Below the pieces are notes generated by a model that did not search any database, had not been told where the DNA came from, and saw only the letters and a list, made by a program, of their open reading frames with translations. Of a DNA stretch of 64,000 nt, positions 17,590-26,686 are shown piece after piece. Each line of letters begins with the position of its first letter. Position 1 is the stretch's first letter. A program made the position numbers and the translations under genes. The stretch comes from Pseudomonadota bacterium (GTDB lineage Bacteria > Pseudomonadota > Alphaproteobacteria > Rhizobiales > Rhizobiaceae): assembly GCA_023419535.1 (NCBI GenBank), contig JAEZXX010000116.1:19863-83862 (forward strand), written 5' to 3'.

Positions 17590-19395
17590 CTAGTGATTGT
17601 CGCGCGGGATGCCGCGCGTCTGCGCGAGGCGCTGATAGGAGACGGCGTTCTCCAGGACCGCGCCGGTCTCCATCTGCCCGACGAGGGCGCGCTGGATCTC
17701 CTGCCACGGCGTCTGGTGTTCGGGGTACTTGTAGCCGCCCTCGCCGTCGAGGGTCCGCCGACGTGACGCCATCTCCTCGTCGGAGACCAGGATGTCGGCC
17801 GTGCCGCGCCCGAGATCGATGCGCACCCGGTCCCCGGTCCTCAGCACCGCCAGACCGCCGCCCGCCGCCGCCTCCGGCGAGGCGTTGAGGATGGACGGCG
17901 AACCGGAGGTGCCCGACTGGCGCCCGTCGCCGATGCAGGGCAGCGAATGCACGCCCTTCTCCAGAAGGTAGGTCGGCGCCCGCATGTTCACGACCTCGGC
18001 CGCGCCGGGATAGCCGATCGGGCCGGCGCCGCGCATGAAGAGGATGGTGTTCTCGTCGATCCCAAGCGCCGGGTCGTCGATGCGGTGGTGGTAGTCCTCC
18101 GGCCCGTCGAAGACGACGGCGCGGCCCTCGAAGGCGTCGGGGTCGGCGGGGTTCTTCAGATAGCGGTCGCGGAACTCCGGGGAGATCACGCTGGTCTTCA
18201 TGATCGCCGAGGAGAAGAGATTGCCGCGCAGGACCAGGAAGCCGGCCTTGTCCTTCAGCGGGTTGGCGTAGGGACGGATGACCTTCTCGTCCTCGATGAT
18301 CGCGCCGCGGCAGTTCTCGCCGATCGTCCGGCCGTTGACGGTCATGGCGTCCTCGTGGATCAGCCCCTGCTCCATGAGCTGGTTGACCACGGCCGGCACG
18401 CCCCCCGCATGGTAGTAGTCCTCGCCGAGATACTCGCCCGCCGGCTGGAGGTTCACGAGCAGCGGGATCTCCTCGCCATAGGTCTGCCAGTCGTCGATCG
18501 AGAGTTCGACGCCCAGATGCCGCGCGAGGCCGTTCAGATGGATCGGCGCGTTGGTTGAGCCGCCGATCGCCGAGTTGACGCGGATGGCGTTGATGAAGCT
18601 CTCGCGCGTCATGATGTCGGTGGGCTTCAGATCCTCGGCGACCATGTCGACGATGCGAAGGCCCGTCCGGTAGGCGACCTCCTGCCGGTCGCGGTAGGGC
18701 GCGGGGATCGCCGCCGAGCCGGGCAGTTGCATGCCCAGGGCCTCGGCGAGCGAGTTCATCGTCGTCGCCGTGCCCATCGTGTTGCAGTAGCCGGTGGAAG
18801 GCGCCGAGGACGCCACGAGCTTCACGAAGCCCTTGTGGTCGATCTCGCCGGTCGCCAGCAGCTCACGCGCCTTCCAGACGATGGTGCCCGACCCGGTGCG
18901 CTCGCCCCGGAACCAGCCGTTCAGCATCGGCCCGACCGAGAGCGCGATGGCCGGGATGTTCACGGTCGCCGCCGCCATCAGGCAGGCGGGCGTGGTCTTG
19001 TCGCAGCCGATCGTCAGCACCACGCCGTCGAGCGGGTAGCCGTACAGCACCTCGACGAGGCCGAGATAGGCCAGATTCCGGTCGAGACCCGCCGTCGGGC
19101 GCTTGCCCGTCTCCTGGATCGGGTGGACCGGGAACTCGATGGCGATGCCGCCCGCCTCGCGGATGCCCTCGCGCAGGCGATGGGCGAGTTCGAGGTGGTG
19201 GCGGTTGCACGGGGAAAGGTCCGAGCCGGTCTGCGCGATGCCGATGATCGGCCGGCCGGACTGCAGCTCCTCCTGGCTGAGGCCGAAATTCATGTAGCGC
19301 TCCAGATAGAGCGCGGTCATGTCGATGTTGGCCGGATTGTCGAACCACGCGCGGGAGCGGAGCTGGCGACCGGACGTTGGGGTGAGGTCGGTCAT
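17590..19395 (-). CDS. IlvD/Edd-family sugar-acid dehydratase (probable galactonate/arabinonate dehydratase)
   Basis: 601-residue Fe-S dehydratase of the IlvD/Edd superfamily, the length of xylonate/arabinonate-type members. Cluster-ligand cysteines are seen in SDLSPCNRHH, TIGCDKTTPACLM and STGYCNTMGTA. The C-terminal PCIGDGRQSGTSGSPSILN motif contains the catalytic serine region. The product would be a 2-keto-3-deoxy sugar acid, matching the DgoK/DgoA pair downstream. The enolase-superfamily galactonate dehydratase DgoD is not in this operon, so this protein probably replaces it. L-arabinonate or D-fuconate are alternative or additional substrates. Its start overlaps the galM stop by 4 bases. 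Confidence 0.83.
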   Translation of the reverse strand: MTDLTPTSGRQLRSRAWFDNPANIDMTALYLERYMNFGLSQEELQSGRPIIGIAQTGSDLSPCNRHHLELAHRLREGIREAGGIAIEFPVHPIQETGKRPTAGLDRNLAYLGLVEVLYGYPLDGVVLTIGCDKTTPACLMAAATVNIPAIALSVGPMLNGWFRGERTGSGTIVWKARELLATGEIDHKGFVKLVASSAPSTGYCNTMGTATTMNSLAEALGMQLPGSAAIPAPYRDRQEVAYRTGLRIVDMVAEDLKPTDIMTRESFINAIRVNSAIGGSTNAPIHLNGLARHLGVELSIDDWQTYGEEIPLLVNLQPAGEYLGEDYYHAGGVPAVVNQLMEQGLIHEDAMTVNGRTIGENCRGAIIEDEKVIRPYANPLKDKAGFLVLRGNLFSSAIMKTSVISPEFRDRYLKNPADPDAFEGRAVVFDGPEDYHHRIDDPALGIDENTILFMRGAGPIGYPGAAEVVNMRAPTYLLEKGVHSLPCIGDGRQSGTSGSPSILNASPEAAAGGGLAVLRTGDRVRIDLGRGTADILVSDEEMASRRRTLDGEGGYKYPEHQTPWQEIQRALVGQMETGAVLENAVSYQRLAQTRGIPRDNH

Positions 19396-20441
19396 GAGGG
19401 GCTCCCGGGATCGAATGTCAGGCGGATCGAATGGCGGTAGGTCTCGCCGGGCTTCAGCACCGTCGAGGGAAAGGCGGGGTGGTTCGGCGAGTCCGGATAG
19501 GCCTGCGGCTCCAGGCACACCCCGTCGCCCTGCCGCACCTGACCCGTGCGGGCGGTGATCGAACCGTCGAGGAAATTGCCGGAATAGACCTGCAGACCGG
19601 GCTCGCTGGTCGAAAGCACCAACGCCCGGCCGCTCGAGGGATCGCGCAGCCGGGCCACGGGCCGTGCCTTCGCCGTGCGCCCGCCGATGAGGCAGAAATT
19701 GTGGTCGTAGCCACGTGTCGCCCGGATTTGCTCGTGCGGCTCGCGCAGACGCGCCTCGATGGGCATGGCCGCGCGGAAGTCGAAGGGCGTGCCCGCCACG
19801 TCGGCCTCTTCGCCGATCGAAATGCCGCCGGGCGCGACGGGCACGAAGCGGTCCGCCTCGACCTGCAGCTCGTGTCCCAGCGCCGAGCCGGCCCCGCTCA
19901 GATTGAAGAAGGCGTGGTTGGTGAGGTTCACGACCGTTTCGGTGTCGCTCGCCGCCTCGTAGAGGATGGAGAGCGAGGTGCCGGAAACCTCGAAGGTGGC
20001 GGCCGTGTCGAGCGTGCCCGGAAAGCCCTCGTCCCCGTCGGGGCTCGTATGGGCGAGCACCAGCTTCGTCGCGCTCGCCTCGCGGACCTGAAAGATTTTG
20101 GTGTCGAAGCCGTTCGCGCCGCCGTGCAGCGCGTTCGGGCCGTTGTTCGGCTCGATGTGGTAGGTCCGGCCCGACAGCTCGAAGCGCCCGCCGGCGATGC
20201 GGTTGGCGTAGCGCCCGATGGTCGCGCCGAAGAAGGAGCGGACCTGGAGATAGCCGGCAAGGTCGTCGTGCCCGAGAACGACGTCGGCGAGGCGACCGCG
20301 CGCGTCCGGCGCGAGGATCGACTGGAGGGTCGCGCCGAGCGTCAGGATCGCGACTTCGAAGCCGTTCTCGCCGGAGAGGACGAAGCGCTCGACGGCGCGA
20401 CCGTCCGGCGTCGTGCCGAAGGCTTCGCGTCTCGCGCTCAT
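19392..20441 (-). CDS. galM: Aldose 1-epimerase (galactose mutarotase)
   Basis: 349-residue GalM-family mutarotase interconverting alpha and beta anomers. It carries NGPNALHGGANGFD (substrate His), VNLTNHAFFNLSG (His) and GYDHNFCLIGG (Asp), plus a catalytic Glu near the C-terminus in FLDGSITAR-to-VCLEPQ. It is the second gene of the operon, overlapping the dehydrogenase upstream and the dehydratase downstream by 4 bases each. It would supply the anomer used by the dehydrogenase after ABC import. Confidence 0.87.
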   Translation of the reverse strand: MSARREAFGTTPDGRAVERFVLSGENGFEVAILTLGATLQSILAPDARGRLADVVLGHDDLAGYLQVRSFFGATIGRYANRIAGGRFELSGRTYHIEPNNGPNALHGGANGFDTKIFQVREASATKLVLAHTSPDGDEGFPGTLDTAATFEVSGTSLSILYEAASDTETVVNLTNHAFFNLSGAGSALGHELQVEADRFVPVAPGGISIGEEADVAGTPFDFRAAMPIEARLREPHEQIRATRGYDHNFCLIGGRTAKARPVARLRDPSSGRALVLSTSEPGLQVYSGNFLDGSITARTGQVRQGDGVCLEPQAYPDSPNHPAFPSTVLKPGETYRHSIRLTFDPGSPS

Positions 20442-21370
20442 GCCTCGTCCTCGAAGGCTTCGACCGTATGGCGGCGACCCAGCATGAAGGCGTCCGCCAC
20501 ATGGGTCACCGGCTCGACGTCGACCTCGCTCCTGCCCGACCGGACCAGTTCGACGAAGCGGGCGTAGAGGCCGCGGTACTCGGCATCCTCGCCGCTGGCG
20601 CGCTCCTGTCCGTCGAGGGTGAGTTTGGCGCCGCCGTGGGAGAGGAGCAGCCTGCCCGCCGGCGTCTGCGCTTCGATGTCCCAGCTCTGCGGCCCGGTCT
20701 GGCGCCAGTCGAATTCGGCCTCGACCGGCAGGCCCGCCTCTCCGGAGAACCGCAGCGACGCGGCGATGGGCGCGGCGCGGTTGTCGGGGAACGACAGATC
20801 GCTGCAGGACAGGCGCAGGCGCTGCGGACAGATGCGCGTCAGGATCGAGAGGGCGTTGATGCCCGGATCGAAGACGCCGAGCCCGCCCGGCTCCCAGATC
20901 CAGTCCTGCCCGGGATGCCAGTGGCGCACGTCCTCCTTCCAGGAGACGCGGATCGACGATGGCGCGTTCGCGGCGAGGAAGTCACGGGCCGCTTCCACAC
21001 AGGGGGCGAAGCGCGAATGCCAGCTGGCAAAGAGGGTGACGCCCTGCCGCTCGGCGAGATCGCCGAGGATCCCGACTTCCGCCAGCGTCGCGCCGGGCGG
21101 CTTTTCCAGGAACACGTGACGTCCGGCGAGAAGCGCGGCGCGGGCCTGCTCGAAACGCCCCTGCGGCGGGGTGCAGAGCGCGACGGCGTCGACGTCCGCG
21201 CCCGATTCCAGGAGCGCATCGATGGTCTCGAAAGACGTCACGCCGTCCAGAGCCGCATTGCGGCTGGCGACGGCGACGAGATCGATCCCGCCGGTGGCCG
21301 CGATCGCCGCCAGATGCTGGTCGCGCGCGATTTTGCCGAGACCTACGATGGCGAGGCGGATGGATGTCAT
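20438..21370 (-). CDS. Gfo/Idh/MocA-family sugar dehydrogenase (probable galactose 1-dehydrogenase)
   Basis: 310-residue NAD(P)-dependent oxidoreductase. The N-terminal Rossmann motif is VGLGKIARDQHLAA, and the family's conserved EKPPG lysine motif lies near residue 95. The central segment WEPGGLGVFDPGINALSIL is typical of the galactose/arabinose dehydrogenase subgroup. The reaction is sugar to aldonolactone, the first step of the De Ley-Doudoroff pathway. The ATG at 21370 is preferred over longer starts because the Rossmann motif follows directly. It is the promoter-proximal gene of a nine-gene operon reaching to 10988. Galactose rather than arabinose is inferred from DgoK/DgoA. Confidence 0.8.
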   Translation of the reverse strand: MTSIRLAIVGLGKIARDQHLAAIAATGGIDLVAVASRNAALDGVTSFETIDALLESGADVDAVALCTPPQGRFEQARAALLAGRHVFLEKPPGATLAEVGILGDLAERQGVTLFASWHSRFAPCVEAARDFLAANAPSSIRVSWKEDVRHWHPGQDWIWEPGGLGVFDPGINALSILTRICPQRLRLSCSDLSFPDNRAAPIAASLRFSGEAGLPVEAEFDWRQTGPQSWDIEAQTPAGRLLLSHGGAKLTLDGQERASGEDAEYRGLYARFVELVRSGRSEVDVEPVTHVADAFMLGRRHTVEAFEDEA

Positions 21371-21484
21371 CGTCCGACGGAGGACCCGGGCGCCGGACAC
21401 GGCGCCGACAGCGTGCCGGACGATGCGCGCGCAAACGCTCCGATGATCCGCAAGGCCTTCATGTTCCTCCCCGTCCGGCGCGCG

Positions 21485-21499
21485 ATAAAGTATGACTAT
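21485..21499 (-). promoter_or_regulatory. Operator-like site 1 (AGTCATACTTTAT)
   Basis: On the minus strand this reads ATAGTCATACTTTAT. It contains TAGTCATACTT, which fits the FadR-subfamily GntR pattern T-N-GT-N3-AC-N-(A) at every position except the last. The same core recurs at 21617-21631. It overlaps the predicted -10 region of the catabolic operon promoter, so repression by the divergent GntR protein is the simplest reading. Confidence 0.55.
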
Positions 21500-21521
21500 T
21501 TCTGCCCGCCTTCGGTGTCAA
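21493..21521 (-). promoter_or_regulatory. Predicted promoter of the galactose-type operon
   Basis: A perfect TTGACA -35 element lies on the minus strand (bases 21516-21521). A weak -10-like TAGTCA follows 17 bases later (21493-21498), embedded in operator-like site 1. Transcription would start about 100 bases before the dehydrogenase ATG. Confidence 0.5.
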
Positions 21522-21616
21522 GGCGAGGCACGAGCCTTGGAAGGGCGGTCCCGCTGTCACCGAAACGTGAGCTTACGAAGCGGGCGGATCATTCGTCGGG
21601 AAGCCATTCCAAACCG

Positions 21617-21631
21617 TCTTGTCATACTTTA
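21617..21631 (+). promoter_or_regulatory. Operator-like site 2 (TTGTCATACTTTA)
   Basis: This shares GTCATACTTTA exactly with site 1 but in opposite orientation, 132 bases away and on the side of the divergent GntR gene. TTGTCATACTT fits the FadR-type T-N-GT-N3-AC pattern. It is probably the autoregulatory site of the GntR gene. Confidence 0.55.
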
Positions 21632-21763
21632 CGGTCGATCCCACGAACCCGTTCGGGTTCGCTTCGCCCTCGCTCCCTCCCGCCGTCGGACGTCGACCTC
21701 CATGTCACCGCACATTTGGCCGCCGAACGAGGTCGTGCCCCCCCGCGCGGACGACGGGAGCGC

Positions 21764-22501
21764 ATGATGACGGGGCTCCTGGAGACGGCGATCGGAGCGC
21801 GGCGCACGCGCACCAGCCACGCGGCGGTGGTCGGAGAGCTCGGTCGCCAGATCGTCGACGGCACGCTGGCTCCGGGATCCATCCTGCCCGGCGACAACGA
21901 ACTGCTGGCGCGCTTCGGCGTCTCGCGCACGGTCCTGCGCGAGGCGATGAAGACGCTCGCGGCCAAGCGGCTGGTCCAGCCCCGCGCCAAGGTCGGCACC
22001 CGCGTCCTCGATCGCTCCGCCTGGAACCTCTTCGACGCCGACGTCCTCTCGTGGCGGATGCATGCGGGCGTCGACGAGGCCTTCATCACCGATCTCGCCG
22101 ACATCCGCACCGCGCTGGAGCCCGCCGCGGCCAAGCTGGCGGCGAGGCGCGCGACGCGGGAGGACGTCGTCACCCTCTACGGCATCGTCGCGCGGATGAA
22201 CGATCTGGAGCACACGCCCGAAAGCGTCGCTCGGGTCGACCTCGAGTTCCATCTGGAGGTGGCGCGCGCTTCGCAGAACCCCTTCATGGTCTCGGCCGGG
22301 CACGTCATCGAAGCGGCGCTGACGCTCTCCTTCAAGCTCTCCTCCCCCGCGCGCCGCCGCGAGGAGATGGAGGAGCTGGCGCGCAACCATCTGCGGATCG
22401 TCCAGGCCATTGCGGAAGGCAACGGCGAGGGCGCCGCGGCCGCCATGCGGCGCGTGATCAACACGGGGGCAGATCGGGCACGCCAGACCCTTCGCGGATG
22501 A
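21764..22501 (+). CDS. FadR-subfamily GntR transcriptional regulator
   Basis: 245-residue regulator. The N-terminal winged helix carries a GntR signature (PGSILPGDNELLARFGVSRTVLREAMKTL, about 42-70). The C-terminal all-helical FCD ligand domain holds the expected metal/ligand Asp-His positions in DLEFHLEVARAS and NHLRIVQAI. It is divergent from the sugar-acid operon with two matching operator-like sites between them, so it is the likely repressor, released by a pathway intermediate. Tandem ATGs occur at 21764 and 21767. The GGGAG upstream fits either. Confidence 0.85.
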   Translation: MMTGLLETAIGARRTRTSHAAVVGELGRQIVDGTLAPGSILPGDNELLARFGVSRTVLREAMKTLAAKRLVQPRAKVGTRVLDRSAWNLFDADVLSWRMHAGVDEAFITDLADIRTALEPAAAKLAARRATREDVVTLYGIVARMNDLEHTPESVARVDLEFHLEVARASQNPFMVSAGHVIEAALTLSFKLSSPARRREEMEELARNHLRIVQAIAEGNGEGAAAAMRRVINTGADRARQTLRG

Positions 22502-22628
22502 GCGCCGTCCTTTCAACCGCGCCGATCTTGGCAAAGATGTTCCCCGTCCGGCCACACATTGGACGAAGTCTGCATGGGTCCGGCGGCGACCAATCGTTAG
22601 CATCGGACCCGTCAAACGGAGATCTTCC

Positions 22629-23648
22629 ATGCTGAACCGCCGCACCGCGATCCTGGCCGCAGCCCTTCTCGCATCGACCCCCTTCGCGGGCTTGGCACCC
22701 GCCATGGCTCAGCAGACGATCGTCAACGTCTCCTACGACCCGACCCGTGAGCTCTACCGCGAGTTCAACGCCGCCTTCGCCGAGCATTGGCAGGCCGAAA
22801 AGGGCGAGACGGTCAACATCCAGACCACCCACGGCGGCTCGGGCCAGCAGGCGCGCGCGGTGATCGACGGGCTGGAGGCCGATGTCGTCACCTTGGCGCT
22901 GGAGGCCGACATCAACGCCATCGTGACCAACACCGGCAAGATCCGCGAGGACTGGCGCGGCACGCTGGAGAACAACAACTCCCCCTACACCTCGACCATC
23001 GTGTTCCTGGTGCGCAAGGGCAACCCGAAGAACCTCGCCGACTGGGACGACCTGATCCGCGAGGACGTCGAGGTCATCACGCCGAACCCGAAATCCTCGG
23101 GCGGCGCGCGCTGGAACTTCCTCGCCGCCTGGGCCTGGGGCCTCCGCGAGTTCGGCAACGACGAGGAGCGGACGGCGCAGTTCGTCGGCGATATCTACCG
23201 CAACGTTCCCGTCCTCGACGGCGCGGCGCGCGGTTCCACCACCACCTTCGTCCAGCGCGGCATCGGCGACGTCCTGCTCGCCTGGGAGAACGAGGCCTTC
23301 CTCGCCATCGAGGAGCTGGGACCCGACGCCTTCGACATCGTGGTGCCCTCGCTCTCGATCCTCGCCGAGCCGCCGGTCGCCGTCGTCGACGCCAATGTCG
23401 ACGCCAAGGGCACCCGCGAGGTCGCGACGGCCTATCTGGAGTATCTCTACTCCGACGTCGGCCAGAACATCGCGGCGCGCAACTTCTACCGCCCGAGCGA
23501 CCCGTCCGTGGTCGACCCGGCCGAGCTGGAGCGCTTTCCGGACCTGGAACTCGTCACCATCGACGACCTCGGCGGATGGGCCGAGGCCCAGCCGCGCTTC
23601 TTCGGCGACGGCGGAGTGTTCGACCAGATCTACCAGCCGGGCCGCTGA
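22629..23648 (+). CDS. sbp: Sulfate/thiosulfate-binding periplasmic protein
   Basis: 339-residue binding protein of the sulfate family. A signal peptide (cleavage about residue 29, APAMAQ) is followed by the family's NVSYDPTRELYREFN motif, which contains sulfate-contact residues. HGGSGQQARAVIDGL and the NPKSSGGARWNFLAAWAWG segment are also characteristic. It captures sulfate for the CysTWA importer encoded next. GGAG lies about 8 bases before the ATG. A hairpin separates it from cysT. Confidence 0.9.
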   Translation: MLNRRTAILAAALLASTPFAGLAPAMAQQTIVNVSYDPTRELYREFNAAFAEHWQAEKGETVNIQTTHGGSGQQARAVIDGLEADVVTLALEADINAIVTNTGKIREDWRGTLENNNSPYTSTIVFLVRKGNPKNLADWDDLIREDVEVITPNPKSSGGARWNFLAAWAWGLREFGNDEERTAQFVGDIYRNVPVLDGAARGSTTTFVQRGIGDVLLAWENEAFLAIEELGPDAFDIVVPSLSILAEPPVAVVDANVDAKGTREVATAYLEYLYSDVGQNIAARNFYRPSDPSVVDPAELERFPDLELVTIDDLGGWAEAQPRFFGDGGVFDQIYQPGR

Positions 23649-23668
23649 CCTCTCACTCCTCGATGGAC

Positions 23669-23691
23669 GGGGCCGGATCGCGTCCGGCCCC
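23669..23691 (+). other. Intercistronic stem-loop between sbp and cysT
   Basis: GGGGCCGGA and TCCGGCCCC form a perfect 9-bp stem with a 5-base loop, 20 bases after the sbp stop. No clear T-run follows, so it is more likely an mRNA 3'-end stabilizer or partial terminator than a full stop. Confidence 0.6.
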
Positions 23692-23747
23692 GACGTCTGT
23701 CATGATCGCCCCTTCGGCTCGCCGAGCCCGTTGCGGGAGATCGTCGC

Positions 23748-24638
23748 ATGACCCGAAAGGCGCCTTCGACCATGAGCACCCTGGCCGCGCCCGCCCCGAG
23801 GCGAGCGCGATGGAAGCAGCCGAGCGTCATTCCCGGCTTCGGGCTGACCTTCGGCTTCACCATCTTCTACCTCTCCCTCCTGATCCTGATCCCGCTGGCC
23901 GGTCTCGGCTGGCGCTCGGCCGCGCTCGGCTGGGACGGGTTCCTCGCCATCGCCACCGACCCTCGGGTCCTCGCCGCACTGCGGACCAGCTTCTGGACCT
24001 CGCTCGTCGCGGCGGCCATCAACGTCGTCTTCGGCGTCATCGTCGCCTGGGTGCTGGTGCGCTACCGCTTTCCCGGCCGCCGGCTGATCGACGCGGCGGT
24101 CGACCTGCCCTTCGCGTTGCCCACCGCCGTCGCCGGCATCGCGCTGACGGCGATCTACGCACCGAACGGCTGGGTCGGGCAGCTCTTCCAGCCCTACGGC
24201 ATCCGCATCGCCTACACGCCGATCGGCATCGTCATCGCGCTCATCTTCATCGGCCTGCCCTTCGTGGTGCGCACCGTGCAGCCGGTGATGGAGGAGATCT
24301 CCAGGGAAGTGGAGGAGGCCGCCGCCTCACTCGGCGCCAACCGCTTCCAGACGCTCTTCCACGTCATCCTGCCGGGCCTGACGCCGGCCATCCTCACCGG
24401 CTTCGCGCTCGCCTTCGGCCGGGCCGTCGGCGAGTACGGCTCGGTGCTCTTCATCGCCGGCAACATCCCCTTCGTCTCCGAGATCGCCCCGCTCCTCATC
24501 GTCATCCGGCTGGAGGAGTTCAACTATCCGGCCGCGACCGCCATCGGCGCGATCATGCTGATCCTCGCCTTCGCCGTGCTCCTCACCATCAATCTCATCC
24601 AGGCCTGGAGCCGCAGGAGGTTCGGATATGGCGGATAG
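23748..24638 (+). CDS. cysT: Sulfate ABC transporter permease CysT (CysU)
   Basis: 296-residue inner-membrane permease with six predicted membrane segments. It carries the EAA loop motif EEAAASLGANRFQTLFHVILP, the site of contact with the ATPase. FALPTAVAGIALTAIYAPNGWVG is a CysT hallmark. The ATG at 23748 is supported by GGGAG 7 bases upstream; an internal ATG at 23772 is a weaker alternative. The 3' end overlaps cysW by 11 bases. Confidence 0.9.
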   Translation: MTRKAPSTMSTLAAPAPRRARWKQPSVIPGFGLTFGFTIFYLSLLILIPLAGLGWRSAALGWDGFLAIATDPRVLAALRTSFWTSLVAAAINVVFGVIVAWVLVRYRFPGRRLIDAAVDLPFALPTAVAGIALTAIYAPNGWVGQLFQPYGIRIAYTPIGIVIALIFIGLPFVVRTVQPVMEEISREVEEAAASLGANRFQTLFHVILPGLTPAILTGFALAFGRAVGEYGSVLFIAGNIPFVSEIAPLLIVIRLEEFNYPAATAIGAIMLILAFAVLLTINLIQAWSRRRFGYGG

Positions 24639-25521
24639 TTCCGTGGCCCTCCAGGGCTCCTTCGCCGCCACGCCCGAGCGGCCCTTCCGCGACCCGACGG
24701 CCGAGAACCCGCTCGCCAAGTGGATCCTCGTTTCGATCGCGGTGATCTTCCTGGCGCTCGTCCTCTTCATGCCGCTCGTCGCGGTCTTCGCCGAGGCGCT
24801 GCGACGTGGCTGGCAGGTGGCCCTCGCCTCGATCGTGGAGCCGGACGCGCTCGCCTCGATCCAGCTGACCTTGCTCGTCGCGGCGATCGCGGTGCCGCTG
24901 AACCTCGTCTTCGGCGTCGCCGCGGCCTGGGCGATCGCCAAGTACGAGTTCAAGGGCAAGGCCTTCCTCATCACCCTCATCGACCTGCCCTTCTCGGTCT
25001 CGCCGGTCATCGCGGGCATGGTCTACGTCCTGCTCTTCGGCGCCGGCTCCTATTTCGGCCCGGTGCTCTCCTCCTACGGAATCCAGATCCTCTTCGCGGT
25101 GCCGGGGGTCGTGCTGGCGACCATCTTCGTCACCTTCCCCTTCGTGGCACGAGAACTGATCCCGCTGATGCAGGACCAGGGCACCGGCGACGAGGAGGCC
25201 GCGATCTCGCTCGGCGCCAACGGCTGGCAGGCCTTCTGGTACGTCACGCTGCCGAACGTGAAATGGGGCCTGCTCTACGGAGTGCTCCTCTGCAACGCGC
25301 GCGCCATGGGCGAGTTCGGTGCCGTCTCGGTCGTTTCGGGCCGGCTCCGCGGCGAGACCATCACCATGCCGCTGCAGGTCGAGATCCTCTACAACGAGTA
25401 CAATTTCGTCGCCGCCTTCGCGGTCGCCTCGCTGCTGGCGCTCCTCGCCCTCGTCACCCTCGTCCTCAAGGCGGTGCTCGAACGCGTCTACGGACGCGGC
25501 GACGCCCGCCCCGGCCACTGA
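24628..25521 (+). CDS. cysW: Sulfate ABC transporter permease CysW
   Basis: 297-residue permease partner of CysT. It has six hydrophobic segments, the DLPFSVSPVIAGMVYVLLFG segment typical of CysW, and an EAA loop (DEEAAISLGANGWQAFWYVTLP). CAGGAGG sits 7 bases before the ATG, inside the end of cysT. Together CysT and CysW form the sulfate/thiosulfate channel. Confidence 0.9.
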   Translation: MADSSVALQGSFAATPERPFRDPTAENPLAKWILVSIAVIFLALVLFMPLVAVFAEALRRGWQVALASIVEPDALASIQLTLLVAAIAVPLNLVFGVAAAWAIAKYEFKGKAFLITLIDLPFSVSPVIAGMVYVLLFGAGSYFGPVLSSYGIQILFAVPGVVLATIFVTFPFVARELIPLMQDQGTGDEEAAISLGANGWQAFWYVTLPNVKWGLLYGVLLCNARAMGEFGAVSVVSGRLRGETITMPLQVEILYNEYNFVAAFAVASLLALLALVTLVLKAVLERVYGRGDARPGH

Positions 25522-25539
25522 CCTTCCGAGAGGCTCCCC

Positions 25540-26577
25540 ATGGACCTTCGCGTCAATTCCATCTCCAAGGACTTCGAGGGCGCGGCGGCGCTCGAGAACG
25601 TCTCCCTCGACATCCGCTCCGGCGAGCTGATCGCGCTTCTCGGCCCTTCGGGCTCGGGCAAGACGACGCTGCTCCGCCTGATCGCCGGGCTCGACTTTCC
25701 CTCCGGGGGCGCGATCCATTTTGGCGAGGAGGACGCGTCCAAGAAGAGCGTCCAGGAGCGCAATGTCGGCTTCGTCTTCCAGCACTACGCGCTCTTCCGC
25801 CACATGAACGTGGCCGACAACATCGGGTTCGGGCTGAAGGTGCGGCCGGGCGCGACGCGGCCCTCCTCGGCCGAAATCCGCCGGCGGGCGCTGGAGCTCC
25901 TCGACCTCGTCCAGCTCTCGGGTCTGGAGAAGCGCTATCCGCACCAGCTCTCCGGCGGCCAGCGCCAGCGCGTGGCGCTCGCCCGGGCGCTCGCCATCGA
26001 GCCGCGCATCCTCCTCCTCGACGAGCCCTTCGGCGCGCTCGACGCGCAGGTGCGCCGCGATCTCCGCCGCTGGCTGCGCGAGCTGCACGACCGTACCGGC
26101 CACACAACCGTCTTCGTCACGCACGACCAGGAGGAGGCGCTGGAGCTCGCCGACCGCGTCGTCGTCATGAGCCGCGGGCGGATCGAGCAGGTGGGCTCGG
26201 CCGACGACGTCTACGACGCGCCCGTCTCCCCCTTCGTCTACGGCTTCATCGGCGATTCCTCGCGACTGCCGGTGCGGGTGGACGACGGCGAGGTCCGCTA
26301 CGAGGACTCGCCGGTCGGCCTGACCGCGCGCAACGCCCCGTCGGGCGCGGCCCAGCTCTACTTCCGCCCGCAGGAGGTGGACGTCGTCGGGGGCGCGCCG
26401 GGCATTGCGGGCATCGTGACGGCCTCGCGCCGCGTGGAGGCGCGCCGCCGTGTGGAGCTCGCCGTCGGCACGCAGAACGCCCGCGTCGAGGTGGAACTGC
26501 CCGCGGACATTGCGGTCGCGAACGGCGAGCGCGTCGTATTCCGTCCGCGGTCCTGGAAGCTCTTCGGCGCGCATTAG
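25540..26577 (+). CDS. cysA: Sulfate ABC transporter ATP-binding protein CysA
   Basis: 345-residue ATPase with Walker A GPSGSGKTT, Q-loop FVFQHYALF, signature LSGGQRQRVALARAL, Walker B RILLLDEPFGAL and the H-loop FVTHDQEEAL. A C-terminal TOBE-like regulatory domain follows (about residues 240-345). It drives sulfate import with CysT and CysW. It closes the sbp-cysTWA operon. The reduction genes cysHDN begin 110 bases later on the same strand, and the two groups are probably co-regulated. Confidence 0.91.
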   Translation: MDLRVNSISKDFEGAAALENVSLDIRSGELIALLGPSGSGKTTLLRLIAGLDFPSGGAIHFGEEDASKKSVQERNVGFVFQHYALFRHMNVADNIGFGLKVRPGATRPSSAEIRRRALELLDLVQLSGLEKRYPHQLSGGQRQRVALARALAIEPRILLLDEPFGALDAQVRRDLRRWLRELHDRTGHTTVFVTHDQEEALELADRVVVMSRGRIEQVGSADDVYDAPVSPFVYGFIGDSSRLPVRVDDGEVRYEDSPVGLTARNAPSGAAQLYFRPQEVDVVGGAPGIAGIVTASRRVEARRRVELAVGTQNARVEVELPADIAVANGERVVFRPRSWKLFGAH

Positions 26578-26686
26578 AGAATTCATCGCGTCCCGAGAGA
26601 CTTGACGGCGCGTTTTTGCTCTTCGCGCCGCACAATGAGGCGCGCGTTCCTGTCGGGCGGCGGGCGCGAGGCGCATTCTGCCGCCC

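Larger units (their letters stand above)
21371..21763. promoter_or_regulatory. Divergent control region, galactose-type operon / GntR gene
   Basis: A 393-base gap between divergent genes with no credible coding sequence. It contains the two operator-like repeats and the minus-strand promoter listed separately. The remainder shows nothing recognisable. Confidence 0.7.
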
